Below the pieces are notes generated by a model that was not told where the DNA came from, did no database searches, and was given only the letters and a program-made list of their open reading frames with translations. From positions 1 to 32,298 of the forward strand of contig JBHLPG010000016.1 of assembly GCA_048939725.1 (NCBI GenBank): DNA of 32,298 nucleotides, given 5' to 3'. The translations under genes and the position numbers were made by a program. The number at the start of each line of letters is the position of its first letter. Positions within the stretch are counted from its first letter, which is position 1. This document shows, one piece after another, positions 1-8,268 of this stretch. The stretch comes from Hodarchaeum sp048939725 (GTDB taxonomy: Archaea > Asgardarchaeota > Heimdallarchaeia > Hodarchaeales > Hodarchaeaceae).

Positions 1-636
1 AACTGCAAGGTTAATGGGGTTAATCCAAGAGATCTCGAAAATATCCAAAATTGGATCCAATACACAACCCCCACTGGATAGGCAATGACCTGTGGAACCA
101 ATTGCTGTGGCAACAATGATTCCATCTGCTAAAGAACTAGAAATAATTACACCATCAACGAGAATACGGAAATCTATAGGTTTTAATAAATCTACGGAAG
201 TAATAACAAATTCATTGATCGCTGAGCCAAGACTATGGCCATTAATCACTGCCTCAATGCGTTTATGCTCTTCAATCTTAAATTTTCCTGAAAGAAAGCT
301 TTTGAAATTTCTAATAACATCCTTAGGTTCTATTTCTGTCATAAAACCCTTTCTACCTTTATTAATAGATAATATGGGTATATCGGGCTTAGTTCTAGCA
401 ATCCTAAGGATAGTTCCGTCACCTCCTATTGAAATGATACAATCTACATCCATTTGTTCCATTAATTCCCTTTGAATTGAATTTAAGGGAGTGGTTTTCG
501 CCATAAAATCGAAAAGTTCTGGATTCATGAAAAATTTGATGGAAGAGCTTTCCTCAATAGAGAGAATACTTTGAATTATGTCAATAGTTTCCTGAAAAAG
601 TACCTGGGAGACAATACCAATTCGTGATACTCTCAC
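1..636 (-). CDS. nadK: NAD kinase, partial (3' end outside the window)
   Basis: ATP-NAD kinase, which makes NADP+ from NAD+ in the cytosol. Reading the minus strand from GTG at 636 (or TTG at 639) gives an open frame to the window edge. It contains the family's GGDGT phosphate-binding motif (about residues 72-76), an INEFVIT segment matching the conserved NE motif, and DGIIVATAIGSTGHCLSSGG, a close match to the NAD-kinase substrate loop that normally reads DG-IV-TP-GSTAY-S-GG. The start lies about 30 bases downstream of the aIF5A stop, so the two are probably cotranscribed. No ATG is available between that stop and the conserved region. About 212 residues are visible and the C-terminal part is missing. 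Confidence 0.9.
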   Translation of the reverse strand, partial: MRVSRIGIVSQVLFQETIDIIQSILSIEESSSIKFFMNPELFDFMAKTTPLNSIQRELMEQMDVDCIISIGGDGTILRIARTKPDIPILSINKGRKGFMTEIEPKDVIRNFKSFLSGKFKIEEHKRIEAVINGHSLGSAINEFVITSVDLLKPIDFRILVDGVIISSSLADGIIVATAIGSTGHCLSSGGCVLDPILDIFEISWINPINLAV

Positions 637-669
637 CAAAGGATTTACAACCCGTTGAATGTTTTTATA

Positions 670-1107
670 TTAAAGTGACATTTCTCGGACTTGCATGATC
701 TTACTTCGATCCATCACAATCCAATATTCAATCTCTACCGTTTTCCCAGCGGAGAATAAGGAGTTAAGTTTTGTCTTAAGTTCCTCATCGGAGGGTGGAT
801 CTGCAACAAATGTACCATATGTTTCGTTGTCCATCGCATGAACAAAGCCAGTATTGGCTTCGACATTTGTTACTTGAGCGACACGTTTTTCAATTATTGG
901 AACATTAATTCTTTTATCGACTGGGGAAATAAACTGTCTTTTCTGATTATCAAATAGTCCTATTAACATCATCCTTGCTTTGGCTGCTCCATGTTTTCCA
1001 GGTTTGCTTTTATCAATGGAGATAACTCGACAAGGTTCGTTAGACTCGGGGTCAATGATATAACGACCTATTTTAATACTACCGACTTTTTTTGGTTCAT
1101 ATGCCAT
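670..1107 (-). CDS. eif5A: Translation factor aIF5A
   Basis: Archaeal IF5A binds the ribosomal E site and relieves stalling, for example at polyproline stretches. It needs deoxyhypusine or hypusine on one lysine. That loop is visible as SKPGKHGAAKAR, with the modified residue probably Lys38. An N-terminal SH3-like half and a C-terminal OB-fold half follow the normal layout, and 145 aa is slightly longer than the usual 130-140. It opens a minus-strand unit with NAD kinase behind it, divergent from the proteasome-exosome operon. The ATG at 1107 directly precedes the typical MAYEPKKVGSIKIGRYI opening. Confidence 0.95.
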   Translation of the reverse strand: MAYEPKKVGSIKIGRYIIDPESNEPCRVISIDKSKPGKHGAAKARMMLIGLFDNQKRQFISPVDKRINVPIIEKRVAQVTNVEANTGFVHAMDNETYGTFVADPPSDEELKTKLNSLFSAGKTVEIEYWIVMDRSKIMQVREMSL

Positions 1108-1393
1108 ATTCTAAGCACCATCTCTATCTTTGTATACCGTTTAAAATAGGGTGGAGTTCCATGTTAAAATTTCTTTGAACTCAGATCCAATTTATTTTAA
1201 TTTGGCACTGTTGACATGTAGAACACCACACCAAATAAATGTTTATCTTTTCCTCGCAGAATATATTCGGAAAAAGTAGTGAAAATTCTTTTTTTTGAGT
1301 ATACATTTAGTTGATAAGTTAAAACTCAATTCGAAGGAAATGAAAGCGATAAAGGTATAGAGTTAATTTTTGGTTCTTATTTGGTGATTAGCA
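1108..1393. promoter_or_regulatory. Divergent promoter region aIF5A / psmA
   Basis: This 286-base AT-rich spacer lies between two divergent housekeeping units and must hold both promoters. It has several T-rich and A-rich stretches that could be TATA elements, but I cannot assign one with confidence. No RNA gene or sizeable open frame was seen. Confidence 0.4.
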
Positions 1394-2128
1394 TTGTTCG
1401 CACCGAAGGGTTTAGGTTATGATAGAGGGAGTACTATTTTTAGTCCTGATGGGAGATTATTTCAAGTGGAATACGCCATCGAAGCTGTTAAACGCGGAAC
1501 AACAGCCATTGGGATTAAAACTGATGAGGGGTGTTGTTTAGCAGTTCAAAAACGGTTACACACCTCTCTTGTCGAGAAAGAGCTGGTAAAGAAGATTTTT
1601 GCAATTGATGACCACATTGCTGCAGCTATTGCGGGATTAACAGCCGATGCACATGTGCTTGTGAATCAAGCACGTATTCAAGCGCAGATTCATCGGATTA
1701 CCTATAGTGAAGCAATAACTGTAGAGGCACTTACTCGACGACTAGCGAATCTAAAGCAGATGTACACTCAACACGCGGGAGTACGGCCTTTCGGGGTTTC
1801 ATTGCTCATTGCAGGCTGTGATGAAATGTTAGGCCCTCAATTATATATGACTGAACCTAGCGGAAGTTATTGGGGGTATCGTGCTACTGCAATAGGTTCA
1901 AGTGCTCCTGCAATCATAGAATATCTTGAGGGTGAATACAAAGAAATCGCTCAAACCCTGGAGGAGGGGAGTTTAATTGCTTTAAAAGCACTAAAACACG
2001 TGTCTGACGAGGTCGGTATTGACCCACAGATGATTGAAATTGTGGTAATATCCAAAAAAACTCAAGTAATTGAATATTTAAGCAAACAAGACATAAATTT
2101 ACTTATTAAACGTTTGCAGGAGAGTTAG
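1394..2128 (+). CDS. psmA: 20S proteasome alpha subunit
   Basis: Alpha-ring subunit of the archaeal 20S proteasome, which gates entry to the proteolytic chamber and docks unfoldase ATPases. The opening FAPKGLGYDRGSTIFSPDGR is the family's gate and H0 region, followed by LFQVEYAIEAVKRGTTAIGI. The length of 244 aa is normal. The start is TTG at 1394: an in-frame TGA sits three codons upstream and no ATG is available before the conserved region. It is the first gene of the superoperon, with SBDS three bases downstream. No beta subunit lies in the window. Cdc48, a likely unfoldase partner, is encoded about 6 kb away on the other strand. Confidence 0.96.
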   Translation: MFAPKGLGYDRGSTIFSPDGRLFQVEYAIEAVKRGTTAIGIKTDEGCCLAVQKRLHTSLVEKELVKKIFAIDDHIAAAIAGLTADAHVLVNQARIQAQIHRITYSEAITVEALTRRLANLKQMYTQHAGVRPFGVSLLIAGCDEMLGPQLYMTEPSGSYWGYRATAIGSSAPAIIEYLEGEYKEIAQTLEEGSLIALKALKHVSDEVGIDPQMIEIVVISKKTQVIEYLSKQDINLLIKRLQES

Positions 2129-2131
2129 GAA

Positions 2132-2866
2132 ATGTTACGAGATGCACGTAGGTTTGATTTAACAGGTAAATCAATTGTTCGTGCAAAATTTGAAGGGAAT
2201 AGATTTGAAATTATAGTTAATCCAGAATTGGCTCTTAAATATAAAATGGGTTTACTTGATGATACAACTAGTATTTCTGACATTCTCGAAATGGATGAAA
2301 TTTTTCATAATGCAAGCAAGGGGGAAAAGGTTCCCGAAGAGATTCTCTTGCATTGTTTTGAGACAACTGACCTTATTAAAATTGCAGAAAAACTACTGAT
2401 TAAAGGAGAATTGAATTTAACAGCAGAACAACGCCAGGAATTTTTCGAGAAAAAGCGTCGACAAATCGTAACTATTCTATCTAAGACATGCATAAATCCG
2501 AAGACACGAACTCCCCATCCCCCTTTACGAATTGAGAACGCAATGAAAGAAGCTAAGGTTATGATTGATCCATCAATCCCTGCAGAAAGTCAGCTAAAGG
2601 ATATAATCAAGCAGCTTCGTAGTGTTATGCCCATTAGTATGGAAACCGTCAAACTTGCTGTGAGAATTCCTCCAGAGTTTACAGGGAAGGCTTATGGAGA
2701 AATAAAACGTGATGCACAAATTGAAAAAGATGAATGGCAGAATGATGGTCATTGGATTGCAGTAGTAACAGTGGCAGCTGGAATACAGGGAGAGTTTATG
2801 GAACGGGTTCAAAGTATGACAAAGGGCCGTGCAGAGATCAAGATTATGGAAAGAATTCGGTTATAA
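2132..2866 (+). CDS. sbds: Ribosome maturation protein SBDS/Sdo1
   Basis: SBDS-family protein, known for releasing the anti-association factor eIF6 from new large subunits together with an EF-2-like GTPase. The 244 aa match the three-domain family. Residues 1-90 form the FYSH domain (SIVRAKFEGNRFEIIVNPE), followed by a helical domain with RRQIVTILSKTCINPKTRTPHPP, a very typical SBDS stretch, and a C-terminal ferredoxin-like domain ending in an EIKIMER-type strand. ATG 2132 follows the psmA stop by 3 bases and has a GGAGAG-type ribosome binding site inside the end of psmA. The position between psmA and rrp4 is the usual archaeal order. Confidence 0.96.
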   Translation: MLRDARRFDLTGKSIVRAKFEGNRFEIIVNPELALKYKMGLLDDTTSISDILEMDEIFHNASKGEKVPEEILLHCFETTDLIKIAEKLLIKGELNLTAEQRQEFFEKKRRQIVTILSKTCINPKTRTPHPPLRIENAMKEAKVMIDPSIPAESQLKDIIKQLRSVMPISMETVKLAVRIPPEFTGKAYGEIKRDAQIEKDEWQNDGHWIAVVTVAAGIQGEFMERVQSMTKGRAEIKIMERIRL

Positions 2867-2904
2867 CCTTTTATGATAACTTTATTATTTGAGAAGTGAA
2901 TGAA

Positions 2905-3636
2905 ATGACGATTTTAGTGACCAGAAATCAACTTGTTATTCCGGGTGAAATTTTAGCTCGTGGATCTGGATTTAAAGTTGGTGGTGGAGTATATCGTAGA
3001 ACTGTCAATAATGAGATTGAGATTTACGCGTCTATGATAGGTTTGGCACAGATTAGAAAGAATAGAGTAGGTGTTGTCCCATTAGAAGGTTGCTATATTC
3101 CATTAGAAGGAGATATTGTTATTGGAAAGATAACCAAGGTAGGTATCACTTCTTGGAACGTAGATATACGTGGGCCTTATATCGGAACACTTAGAGTTAG
3201 TAATGTTATTGATAGAGACTTTGATGCTCTTAGGGAGAGTTTGGATCGCATTTTGGAGACTGGAGACATTATCAAAGCGCAAATCACATTCTTTGATAGA
3301 ATGCGAGATCCTGTTCTCACATTACAAGGACGGGGCCTTAGAAAAATAAACAATGGCCATTTAATCGAGGTAGATCCAGTCAAGATTCCCAGGATCATTG
3401 GTAAAAAGGGCAGTATGATTCAATTATTAAAAAATATGACTAATGCTCAAATTATTGTTGGACAAAATGGCCGGATAGTCATTATTGCATCTAATCTGGA
3501 AACTGAAAATTTGGTCGAGCGTGCGATCCAAAAAATCGAAGCAGAGGCCCATACAAGCGGATTAACTGACAGAATTCGCGAATATTTAGAAAATGAAAAG
3601 ATGAAATTATCTCAAAGAAGTGAAGAAGATGAATGA
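2905..3636 (+). CDS. rrp4: Exosome RNA-binding subunit Rrp4
   Basis: Cap subunit of the archaeal exosome, which guides RNA into the Rrp41-Rrp42 hexamer. The order is an N-terminal domain (VIPGEILARG), an S1 domain (about 60-135, with GDIVIGKITKVG and WNVDI) and a KH domain (PRIIGKKGSMIQLL, then IIVGQNGRIVI). I chose ATG 2905 (243 aa) over GTG 2896 because the gaagtga element then sits at a usable distance. The KH-domain GKKG loop for RNA contact is intact. The C-terminal end overlaps the start of rrp41 by 8 bases, suggesting coupled translation. Confidence 0.95.
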   Translation: MTILVTRNQLVIPGEILARGSGFKVGGGVYRRTVNNEIEIYASMIGLAQIRKNRVGVVPLEGCYIPLEGDIVIGKITKVGITSWNVDIRGPYIGTLRVSNVIDRDFDALRESLDRILETGDIIKAQITFFDRMRDPVLTLQGRGLRKINNGHLIEVDPVKIPRIIGKKGSMIQLLKNMTNAQIIVGQNGRIVIIASNLETENLVERAIQKIEAEAHTSGLTDRIREYLENEKMKLSQRSEEDE

Positions 3637-4384
3637 AGAAAAAACTCCTCTTATGCTTGAGGATGGTCGACGTTTAGATGGTCGTGGGCTTCACGACCTT
3701 AGGCCGATTGAAATGAGCACAGGAGTCCTTAACCGAGCTGATGGAAGTTGTTATCTTAAGTGGGGAAATAATAAAATATTATGTGCGGTCTATGGGCCAC
3801 GAGAACTACATCCAAAACATCTTGCTCAACCAGATAAAGCAATAGTTCGCGTTGAATATAGACTTGCAACGTTTTCTGTTGGAGAACGAAAAAGTCCAGC
3901 TCCCCGTCGTCGAGAGTATGAACTTAGTAAGATATTATCCGAATCAATTAATTCAGCCTTATTTTTAGAAAAATTTCCTACTGGAACAATAGATGTTTTC
4001 GTCACTGTTTTAGATGCAGATGGTGGTACTCGTTGTGCAGCACTAACTGCTGCTTCATTAGGACTAGCTGATGCAGGCATCCCGATGAGAGGGATTATTA
4101 CTGGTTGTGCAGTCGGGAAAGTTGATGGGAAAGTTGTGGTTGATCTTTCCGATGTTGAAGATAAAGAAGGAGAAGGAGATATGCCTGTTGCGATGATTCA
4201 CAGCACAGGAGAGTTAACCTTACTTCAGTGTGACGGTAAATTCACACCAGAAGAGATTGAAGAAGGGCTTAAACTTTCAAGAACAGCCATTGGCCAGGTA
4301 TATCAAATGCAGCGAAACGCTTTATTAAATAAATATTCCCAACTCGAAGAACCTCATGATAAACTTGACGATGAAGAAGAATAG
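3629..4384 (+). CDS. rrp41: Exosome catalytic subunit Rrp41
   Basis: RNase PH-fold phosphorolytic subunit of the exosome, which degrades RNA 3' to 5' using phosphate or adds tails in reverse. From ATG 3629 (251 aa) the catalytic set is intact: the RRR run at 93-95 for RNA and phosphate, GGTR ending at R135, and the acidic catalytic site in EGDMPVAM (D184). A longer GTG start at 3620 is possible but lies inside rrp4, and ATG 3629 has a gaag-rich Shine-Dalgarno. The C terminus is acidic (KLDDEEE). Rrp42 follows after 10 bases. Confidence 0.96.
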   Translation: MNEEKTPLMLEDGRRLDGRGLHDLRPIEMSTGVLNRADGSCYLKWGNNKILCAVYGPRELHPKHLAQPDKAIVRVEYRLATFSVGERKSPAPRRREYELSKILSESINSALFLEKFPTGTIDVFVTVLDADGGTRCAALTAASLGLADAGIPMRGIITGCAVGKVDGKVVVDLSDVEDKEGEGDMPVAMIHSTGELTLLQCDGKFTPEEIEEGLKLSRTAIGQVYQMQRNALLNKYSQLEEPHDKLDDEEE

Positions 4385-4394
4385 GTGAAAAAAA

Positions 4395-5249
4395 ATGCGT
4401 TCAGAAGATATAATCGCAAGCTTAGAAAAAAGATATCTAACTGATTTACTTGCGAAGGAGCAACGGATGGATAATCGAAGTTTTTGGGAGGGGCGCCCAA
4501 TTCAAATTATACCTAATGTCATTAAAAAGGCTGAAGGTTCAGCAATGGTAAAATGGGGTGACACTGTTGTGTTGGCTGGTGTAAAAGCACAAATAGGTTC
4601 TCCATTTCCAGATACTCCAAATGATGGTGTAATCACAGTGAACCTTGAATTATCTCCCATATCATCACCATCGTTTGAAAGTGGTCCACCGGGGCCTTTA
4701 GCTATCGAAATGGCTAGGGTTGTGGATCGAGGAATTCGCGAAAGCAAAGTAATTCCAATGAATGATCCAAAATTATGTGTTATTCCTGGAAAATCTGTGT
4801 GGATTCTGTTTATTGATGTTTATATACTTGATGATGGAGGAAATTTAATAGATGCTTCAGCGCTTGCAGCTATGGCAGCCCTTGCAAATACACGATTAAA
4901 TAAGGTTTTAATTGATGAAGAAACAGAAGAAGTCACATTATTGGAAGAAACGGAACCCTTACCGAGAGCAGGGTGCGCAGTAAGTCTGACATATGTAAAA
5001 ATTGATGATATAATTATGTATGATCCCAATCTGATTGAAGATCGGGGGAAAACTGCTCGATTTTCTTTAGCAATCACAGATGAAGGTATGATATGTTCGA
5101 TGCAGAAAGGAGAATCAGGTGTTTTTCTAGAGAGTGAAATTTTAACTATATTAGAAAAAGCATCAAGTCGAGGGAAGGAATTAATTGAAATCATTGAACA
5201 AAATTCAGAGGTTACAGAGCTTCAGGAGATGTTCCAATTCGAATTTTGA
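4395..5249 (+). CDS. rrp42: Exosome structural subunit Rrp42
   Basis: Non-catalytic RNase PH-fold partner that alternates with Rrp41 in the hexameric ring and helps form the RNA channel. At 284 aa it is longer than Rrp41, as usual. Visible family stretches are NRSFWEGRPI, GSAMVKWGDTVVLAGVKAQIG, the SSPSFESGPPGP loop, and DGGNLIDASALAAMAAL, where the GGTR arginine of Rrp41 is absent as expected for the inactive subunit. ATG 4395 is preceded by an AGGTG element at the end of rrp41. Confidence 0.96.
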   Translation: MRSEDIIASLEKRYLTDLLAKEQRMDNRSFWEGRPIQIIPNVIKKAEGSAMVKWGDTVVLAGVKAQIGSPFPDTPNDGVITVNLELSPISSPSFESGPPGPLAIEMARVVDRGIRESKVIPMNDPKLCVIPGKSVWILFIDVYILDDGGNLIDASALAAMAALANTRLNKVLIDEETEEVTLLEETEPLPRAGCAVSLTYVKIDDIIMYDPNLIEDRGKTARFSLAITDEGMICSMQKGESGVFLESEILTILEKASSRGKELIEIIEQNSEVTELQEMFQFEF

Positions 5250-5269
5250 CCAATGATTTTCTACTAGAA

Positions 5270-5362
5270 ATGATGACGATATCAATAAATATGAACCATA
5301 AGGAGCTCTCTTATAGGGTATTACTGAATCCTGAAACTGGAAAGCCCCCCTACATTACATAG
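5270..5362 (+). CDS. Possible 30-codon small ORF between rrp42 and eL43
   Basis: A small frame starts at ATG 5270 or 5273 and ends in TAG at 5362. Its translated core reads MNHKELSYRVLLNPETGKP. I do not recognise it. It sits in a 163-base gap that is wide for this otherwise tightly packed operon. A short hairpin (CCCTA 5348-5352 with TAGGG 5360-5364) overlaps its end. It could be a real small protein, a decayed gene or chance. Confidence 0.25.
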   Translation: MMTISINMNHKELSYRVLLNPETGKPPYIT

Positions 5363-5412
5363 GGAAGATATCTATTAGTAAGTAAAGCAATAAATGGAGT
5401 AATACAATAAAA

Positions 5413-5688
5413 ATGGGACGAACTAAAAAGGTAGGATCCACAGGACGCTTCGGTACCAGATATGGTGCTACAATTAGGAAAAGAATCAAGAAGATTGAAG
5501 GTGTTATGAAAATCAAACACCGGTGTCCTTCCTGTAATTTAAATAAGGTAAAGCGAGACTCAATAGGCATTTGGGAATGCCAATTCTGTGGTTTTCGATT
5601 TACTGGCGGATCGTGGGCTCCAGAAACACCAGGGGGAAAGATTGCTCTTCGAACGGCCAAACGATTAGCTAGTGAACCCGAAACTTAG
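5413..5688 (+). CDS. rpl37ae: Large-subunit ribosomal protein eL43 (L37Ae)
   Basis: Zinc-ribbon protein of the 50S subunit that binds 23S rRNA. The MGRTKKVGSTGRFG-RYG opening and the 91-aa length are diagnostic. The zinc ribbon uses C38, C41, C56 and C59 (CPSC and CQFC). ATG 5413 has only a weak upstream GGAG about 13 bases away. It lies after rrp42 and before a Brix protein, a common archaeal order. The RNA polymerase subunit P gene often found just downstream is absent here. Confidence 0.96.
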   Translation: MGRTKKVGSTGRFGTRYGATIRKRIKKIEGVMKIKHRCPSCNLNKVKRDSIGIWECQFCGFRFTGGSWAPETPGGKIALRTAKRLASEPET

Positions 5689-5740
5689 TATTTTTCGTAA
5701 TAAATCCATTTATTTAAACCACTCAAGAGTGGATAATTGA

Positions 5741-6295
5741 TTGGTTCTGTTAATAACAACATCTCGTAATCCCTCACATAAATTACGTCGAATAAGTAAG
5801 ATTATTAATTACTCCATCCCCAAATCCCAAAGGTTAACCAGAGGGAACTTAAGCTTAAGTGACATTTTTCGATATTGTTGGAATCATCAGATTTCTCGCC
5901 TCATCATCCTTCAGAAACATTCGAAAAATTCTCTTCTTGTAAAAGCTTTTTCAATAGAAGATAAACCTCGACCGATTCATGCGACGATAAGATTGTCAGA
6001 AATTGTTACTCTACAGAAACATGTTAAAACACAGCGGATTTTGATTGAGAAAGTAAATATCGAATTCAAGAGTAAATTGAGGAAAGAAATAAGGAAATAT
6101 ATTTTAGATTTTTTCTCACCAATTACCCAGAATTTAGAACCTAATCATTCAACAAAACTTCTTATAATTAGTTTCGAAAAGACTAGTTCAGACTCTCTTA
6201 TTGGACATGCAGTGCAACAAAATTCATCAATGCCACTACCCCTTTACACTATTCATATCACTTTAGAATGTAATAACGATGAACCCGAAATTTAA
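5741..6295 (+). CDS. Brix/Imp4-domain ribosome biogenesis protein
   Basis: Archaeal single-domain Brix protein, related to eukaryotic Imp4, Rpf1 and Brx1, which act in rRNA processing and subunit assembly. The start LLITTSRNPSHKLRRISK matches the archaeal Imp4-like family, followed by RLTRGNLSLSDI. The length is 184 aa. The start is TTG 5741 and no ATG is available near the conserved opening. The stop overlaps the start of the Pcc1 gene (6279) by 17 bases, so translation is probably coupled. Confidence 0.88.
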   Translation: MVLLITTSRNPSHKLRRISKIINYSIPKSQRLTRGNLSLSDIFRYCWNHQISRLIILQKHSKNSLLVKAFSIEDKPRPIHATIRLSEIVTLQKHVKTQRILIEKVNIEFKSKLRKEIRKYILDFFSPITQNLEPNHSTKLLIISFEKTSSDSLIGHAVQQNSSMPLPLYTIHITLECNNDEPEI

Positions 6296-6584
6296 ATTCA
6301 ATTTTAGTATCCAGTATGATTCAGAGGATGAGGCCAGGATCATATATACATCTCTAATACCTGAGATTCAAGAGGAGCACTTTGATCGATCCAAGGCTAC
6401 TATTGGATTAGAGGCTCAAAAAATAGAAATTAATGTTATTGCTCAAGATGTTAACGCAGCTAAAGCTACTATTAGTTCTATTTTACGGTGGATTTCTAGT
6501 ACAACACAAACTCTCTCAACTTTGGCAAAACACACTTTTAACCCAGAAGAATCTTCGACGCTCGAAAAGGAAATTCTGAAATAA
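6279..6584 (+). CDS. pcc1: KEOPS complex subunit Pcc1
   Basis: Small dimerising KEOPS subunit, which helps Kae1 and Bud32 make the t6A modification on ANN-decoding tRNAs. At 101 aa with a ferredoxin-like pattern (a first strand, a helix SEDEARIIYTSLIPE, then strands around ATIGLEAQKIEINVIAQD and a final helix AKATISSILRWIS), it fits the family, and Pcc1 commonly sits between Brix and prefoldin beta genes. ATG 6279 lies within the end of the Brix gene. The call rests on the pattern and the neighbourhood. Confidence 0.82.
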   Translation: MNPKFKFNFSIQYDSEDEARIIYTSLIPEIQEEHFDRSKATIGLEAQKIEINVIAQDVNAAKATISSILRWISSTTQTLSTLAKHTFNPEESSTLEKEILK

Positions 6585-6610
6585 ATTGGAAATAATTTGT
6601 GGTTGTTATT

Positions 6611-6973
6611 ATGGCCTTACGTGAACTCTCTCCTGCTAAGCAAGAACAGCTCTTAAGGTTCCGACAGCTGGAACAAACCATCCAGAATTTACGAATCCAA
6701 CTTTCGGAGATTTCCCGTGCTCTTTCCGAAATTGAGATGACAAGAAAGGAACTTCAGAAATTGGATTCTGAGCAAGAAGTATGGAAGACAATAGGATCAG
6801 TTATGTTCCCTAAAAAAGTTGGAGAAATCCTGAAAGAATTAACAGAAAGAACTGAGCTTTTAGAGCTTAAACAAAAAAGCTTTTCTTCTCAAGAGGCTCA
6901 GAACATTAAACGGTTAGAGGAATTACAGACTCGCCTGAGTGAAGATTTAGCTGATTTACAATCATCAAATTGA
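6611..6973 (+). CDS. pfdB: Prefoldin beta subunit
   Basis: Hexameric chaperone subunit that captures unfolded protein with coiled-coil arms and passes it to the thermosome. The 120 residues from ATG 6611 are almost wholly helical coiled coil with a short central hairpin region containing KTIGSVMFPK, typical of beta prefoldin. GTG 6599 upstream has a better-spaced GGAA element and would add four residues, so the start is uncertain. Neighbours are Pcc1 before and a DUF3194-type gene after, the usual archaeal arrangement. Confidence 0.9.
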   Translation: MALRELSPAKQEQLLRFRQLEQTIQNLRIQLSEISRALSEIEMTRKELQKLDSEQEVWKTIGSVMFPKKVGEILKELTERTELLELKQKSFSSQEAQNIKRLEELQTRLSEDLADLQSSN

Positions 6974-6998
6974 TTTCAGTTATACTTAGTTTAATAAC

Positions 6999-7289
6999 GT
7001 GAATTCCTTGATAGATAACGAATCAGATGAAATACTGGATCGTTTATATCTTAAAATTAAACAATTTCTTTATACTAAAGTTGGGGAAGATTTAGATCAA
7101 GATCTGATTGATATCAGCTTGGAAACAACAGAAAATGGAGAACTCAATATAAATATTGATTTATATCTTGAATTATCACCTTTTTCGAGATTTGATGTGC
7201 AAGAAGTAGCTGAAGAAGCAGTCGAGTATGGCATCAAAGAAGCTGACCAGATTTTCCCATCTTATGTTTTAAGAATCCAGAGGAAATAA
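6999..7289 (+). CDS. DUF3194-like small protein
   Basis: A 96-aa acidic protein starting at GTG 6999. The pattern of an N-terminal helix, two strands (LIDISLETTENGELNINIDLYLEL) and a helix with VQEVAEEAVEYGIKEAD resembles DUF3194, a family of unknown function that usually follows prefoldin beta in archaea. Function is unknown. Operon position suggests a link to translation or folding. I am fairly sure of the gene and less sure of the family. Confidence 0.75.
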   Translation: MNSLIDNESDEILDRLYLKIKQFLYTKVGEDLDQDLIDISLETTENGELNINIDLYLELSPFSRFDVQEVAEEAVEYGIKEADQIFPSYVLRIQRK

Positions 7290-7315
7290 TATAACAATTT
7301 GGCTGAAGTAAGATT

Positions 7316-8251
7316 ATGTCTCGAACAAGATGCTGTCGTAATACTCCTTTTACTCAAGACCCGCAATCAAAAAAGGCCTATTGTAAAGATCATTTCATAA
7401 AATTAATTGAAAATAAAGTAAGAAAAGCTATTAACCGTTTTAATATGCTGGAAAGAGATGATCATATAGGTTTGGGGTATTCAGGGGGAAAAGACAGCTC
7501 TACTCTTCTAAATATCCTTATTAACCTTCGAAAACGGTATCCAAATTGTGATTTGACTGTACTAACCGTTGATGAAGGGATTATAGGATACAGAGATGAA
7601 TGTTTGAAACTCACTGAGAAAATTGCTAAGAAATACCAAGTTCCTCAGGTTATTGTGTCCTTCAAGCAAATTTATGGTGCAACATTAGACCAAATAATTG
7701 AAAAAAGTCTTGAGAAGAGACATTCATTATCTGCCTGTGCTATTTGTGGGATCCTCCGTCGTCGTGCATTAAATTACGCAGCTAAACAAGCCAATGCAAC
7801 CAAAATTGCTACTGCACATAATTTAGACGATGAAGCACAATCGATATTATTGAATTTACTACGTGGAGATTCAAATAAATTTATACGCCTCTCTCGTTTT
7901 CCAATTTCAAAGTTTAAAACTCTATTACCTCGCATACGGCCTTTTGTACACATAACAGAACCTGAGATTGTCCTTTATGCGTATGCGACAAATTTGAAAT
8001 ACCATTCATATCCATGTCCATATGCTTCTTCTGCAATGCGTAATAATATTCGGAATTTTCTTTCAAATATGGAGGAAAAACGACCAAGTACTTTACGAAA
8101 TATTGTTAATCTTCATGATTCAATTAGTCAGTATTTTCCAAAGGTAGAAAACCTAGAACCCCCTTATTTGTGTCAAAAATGCGGTGAAATTTCTTCCAAT
8201 GAGGTTTGTCCCATTTGTCAACTATTAGATGACTTTGGATTTGAAAATTAA
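7316..8251 (+). CDS. ttuA: TtuA/Ncs6-family tRNA 2-thiolation enzyme
   Basis: PP-loop ATP pyrophosphatase that adenylates a tRNA uridine and replaces its oxygen with sulfur. The 311 aa show SGGKDSS at 56-62 (ATP loop), the three cysteines expected to hold an Fe-S cluster (C141 and C144 in CAICG, C234 in CPYA), and a C-terminal zinc ribbon (C286, C289, C298, C301). The N-terminal zinc knuckle is odd: family members have CxxC, but here the first ligand position appears to be Thr4 with adjacent C6-C7, while C23 and H26 (YCKDHF) are kept. It ends the plus-strand operon. Confidence 0.92.
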   Translation: MSRTRCCRNTPFTQDPQSKKAYCKDHFIKLIENKVRKAINRFNMLERDDHIGLGYSGGKDSSTLLNILINLRKRYPNCDLTVLTVDEGIIGYRDECLKLTEKIAKKYQVPQVIVSFKQIYGATLDQIIEKSLEKRHSLSACAICGILRRRALNYAAKQANATKIATAHNLDDEAQSILLNLLRGDSNKFIRLSRFPISKFKTLLPRIRPFVHITEPEIVLYAYATNLKYHSYPCPYASSAMRNNIRNFLSNMEEKRPSTLRNIVNLHDSISQYFPKVENLEPPYLCQKCGEISSNEVCPICQLLDDFGFEN

Positions 8252-8268
8252 TTAAAAATTCATGGAAA

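Noticed and set aside
92..475. A 127-codon plus-strand frame
   Set aside because: It is antisense to the NAD kinase, whose GGDGT and GSTG motifs are clear on the minus strand.
1265..1272. ATTCGGAA as another copy of the regulator operator
   Set aside because: It is a single half-site near unrelated housekeeping genes; an 8-mer is expected by chance about this often.
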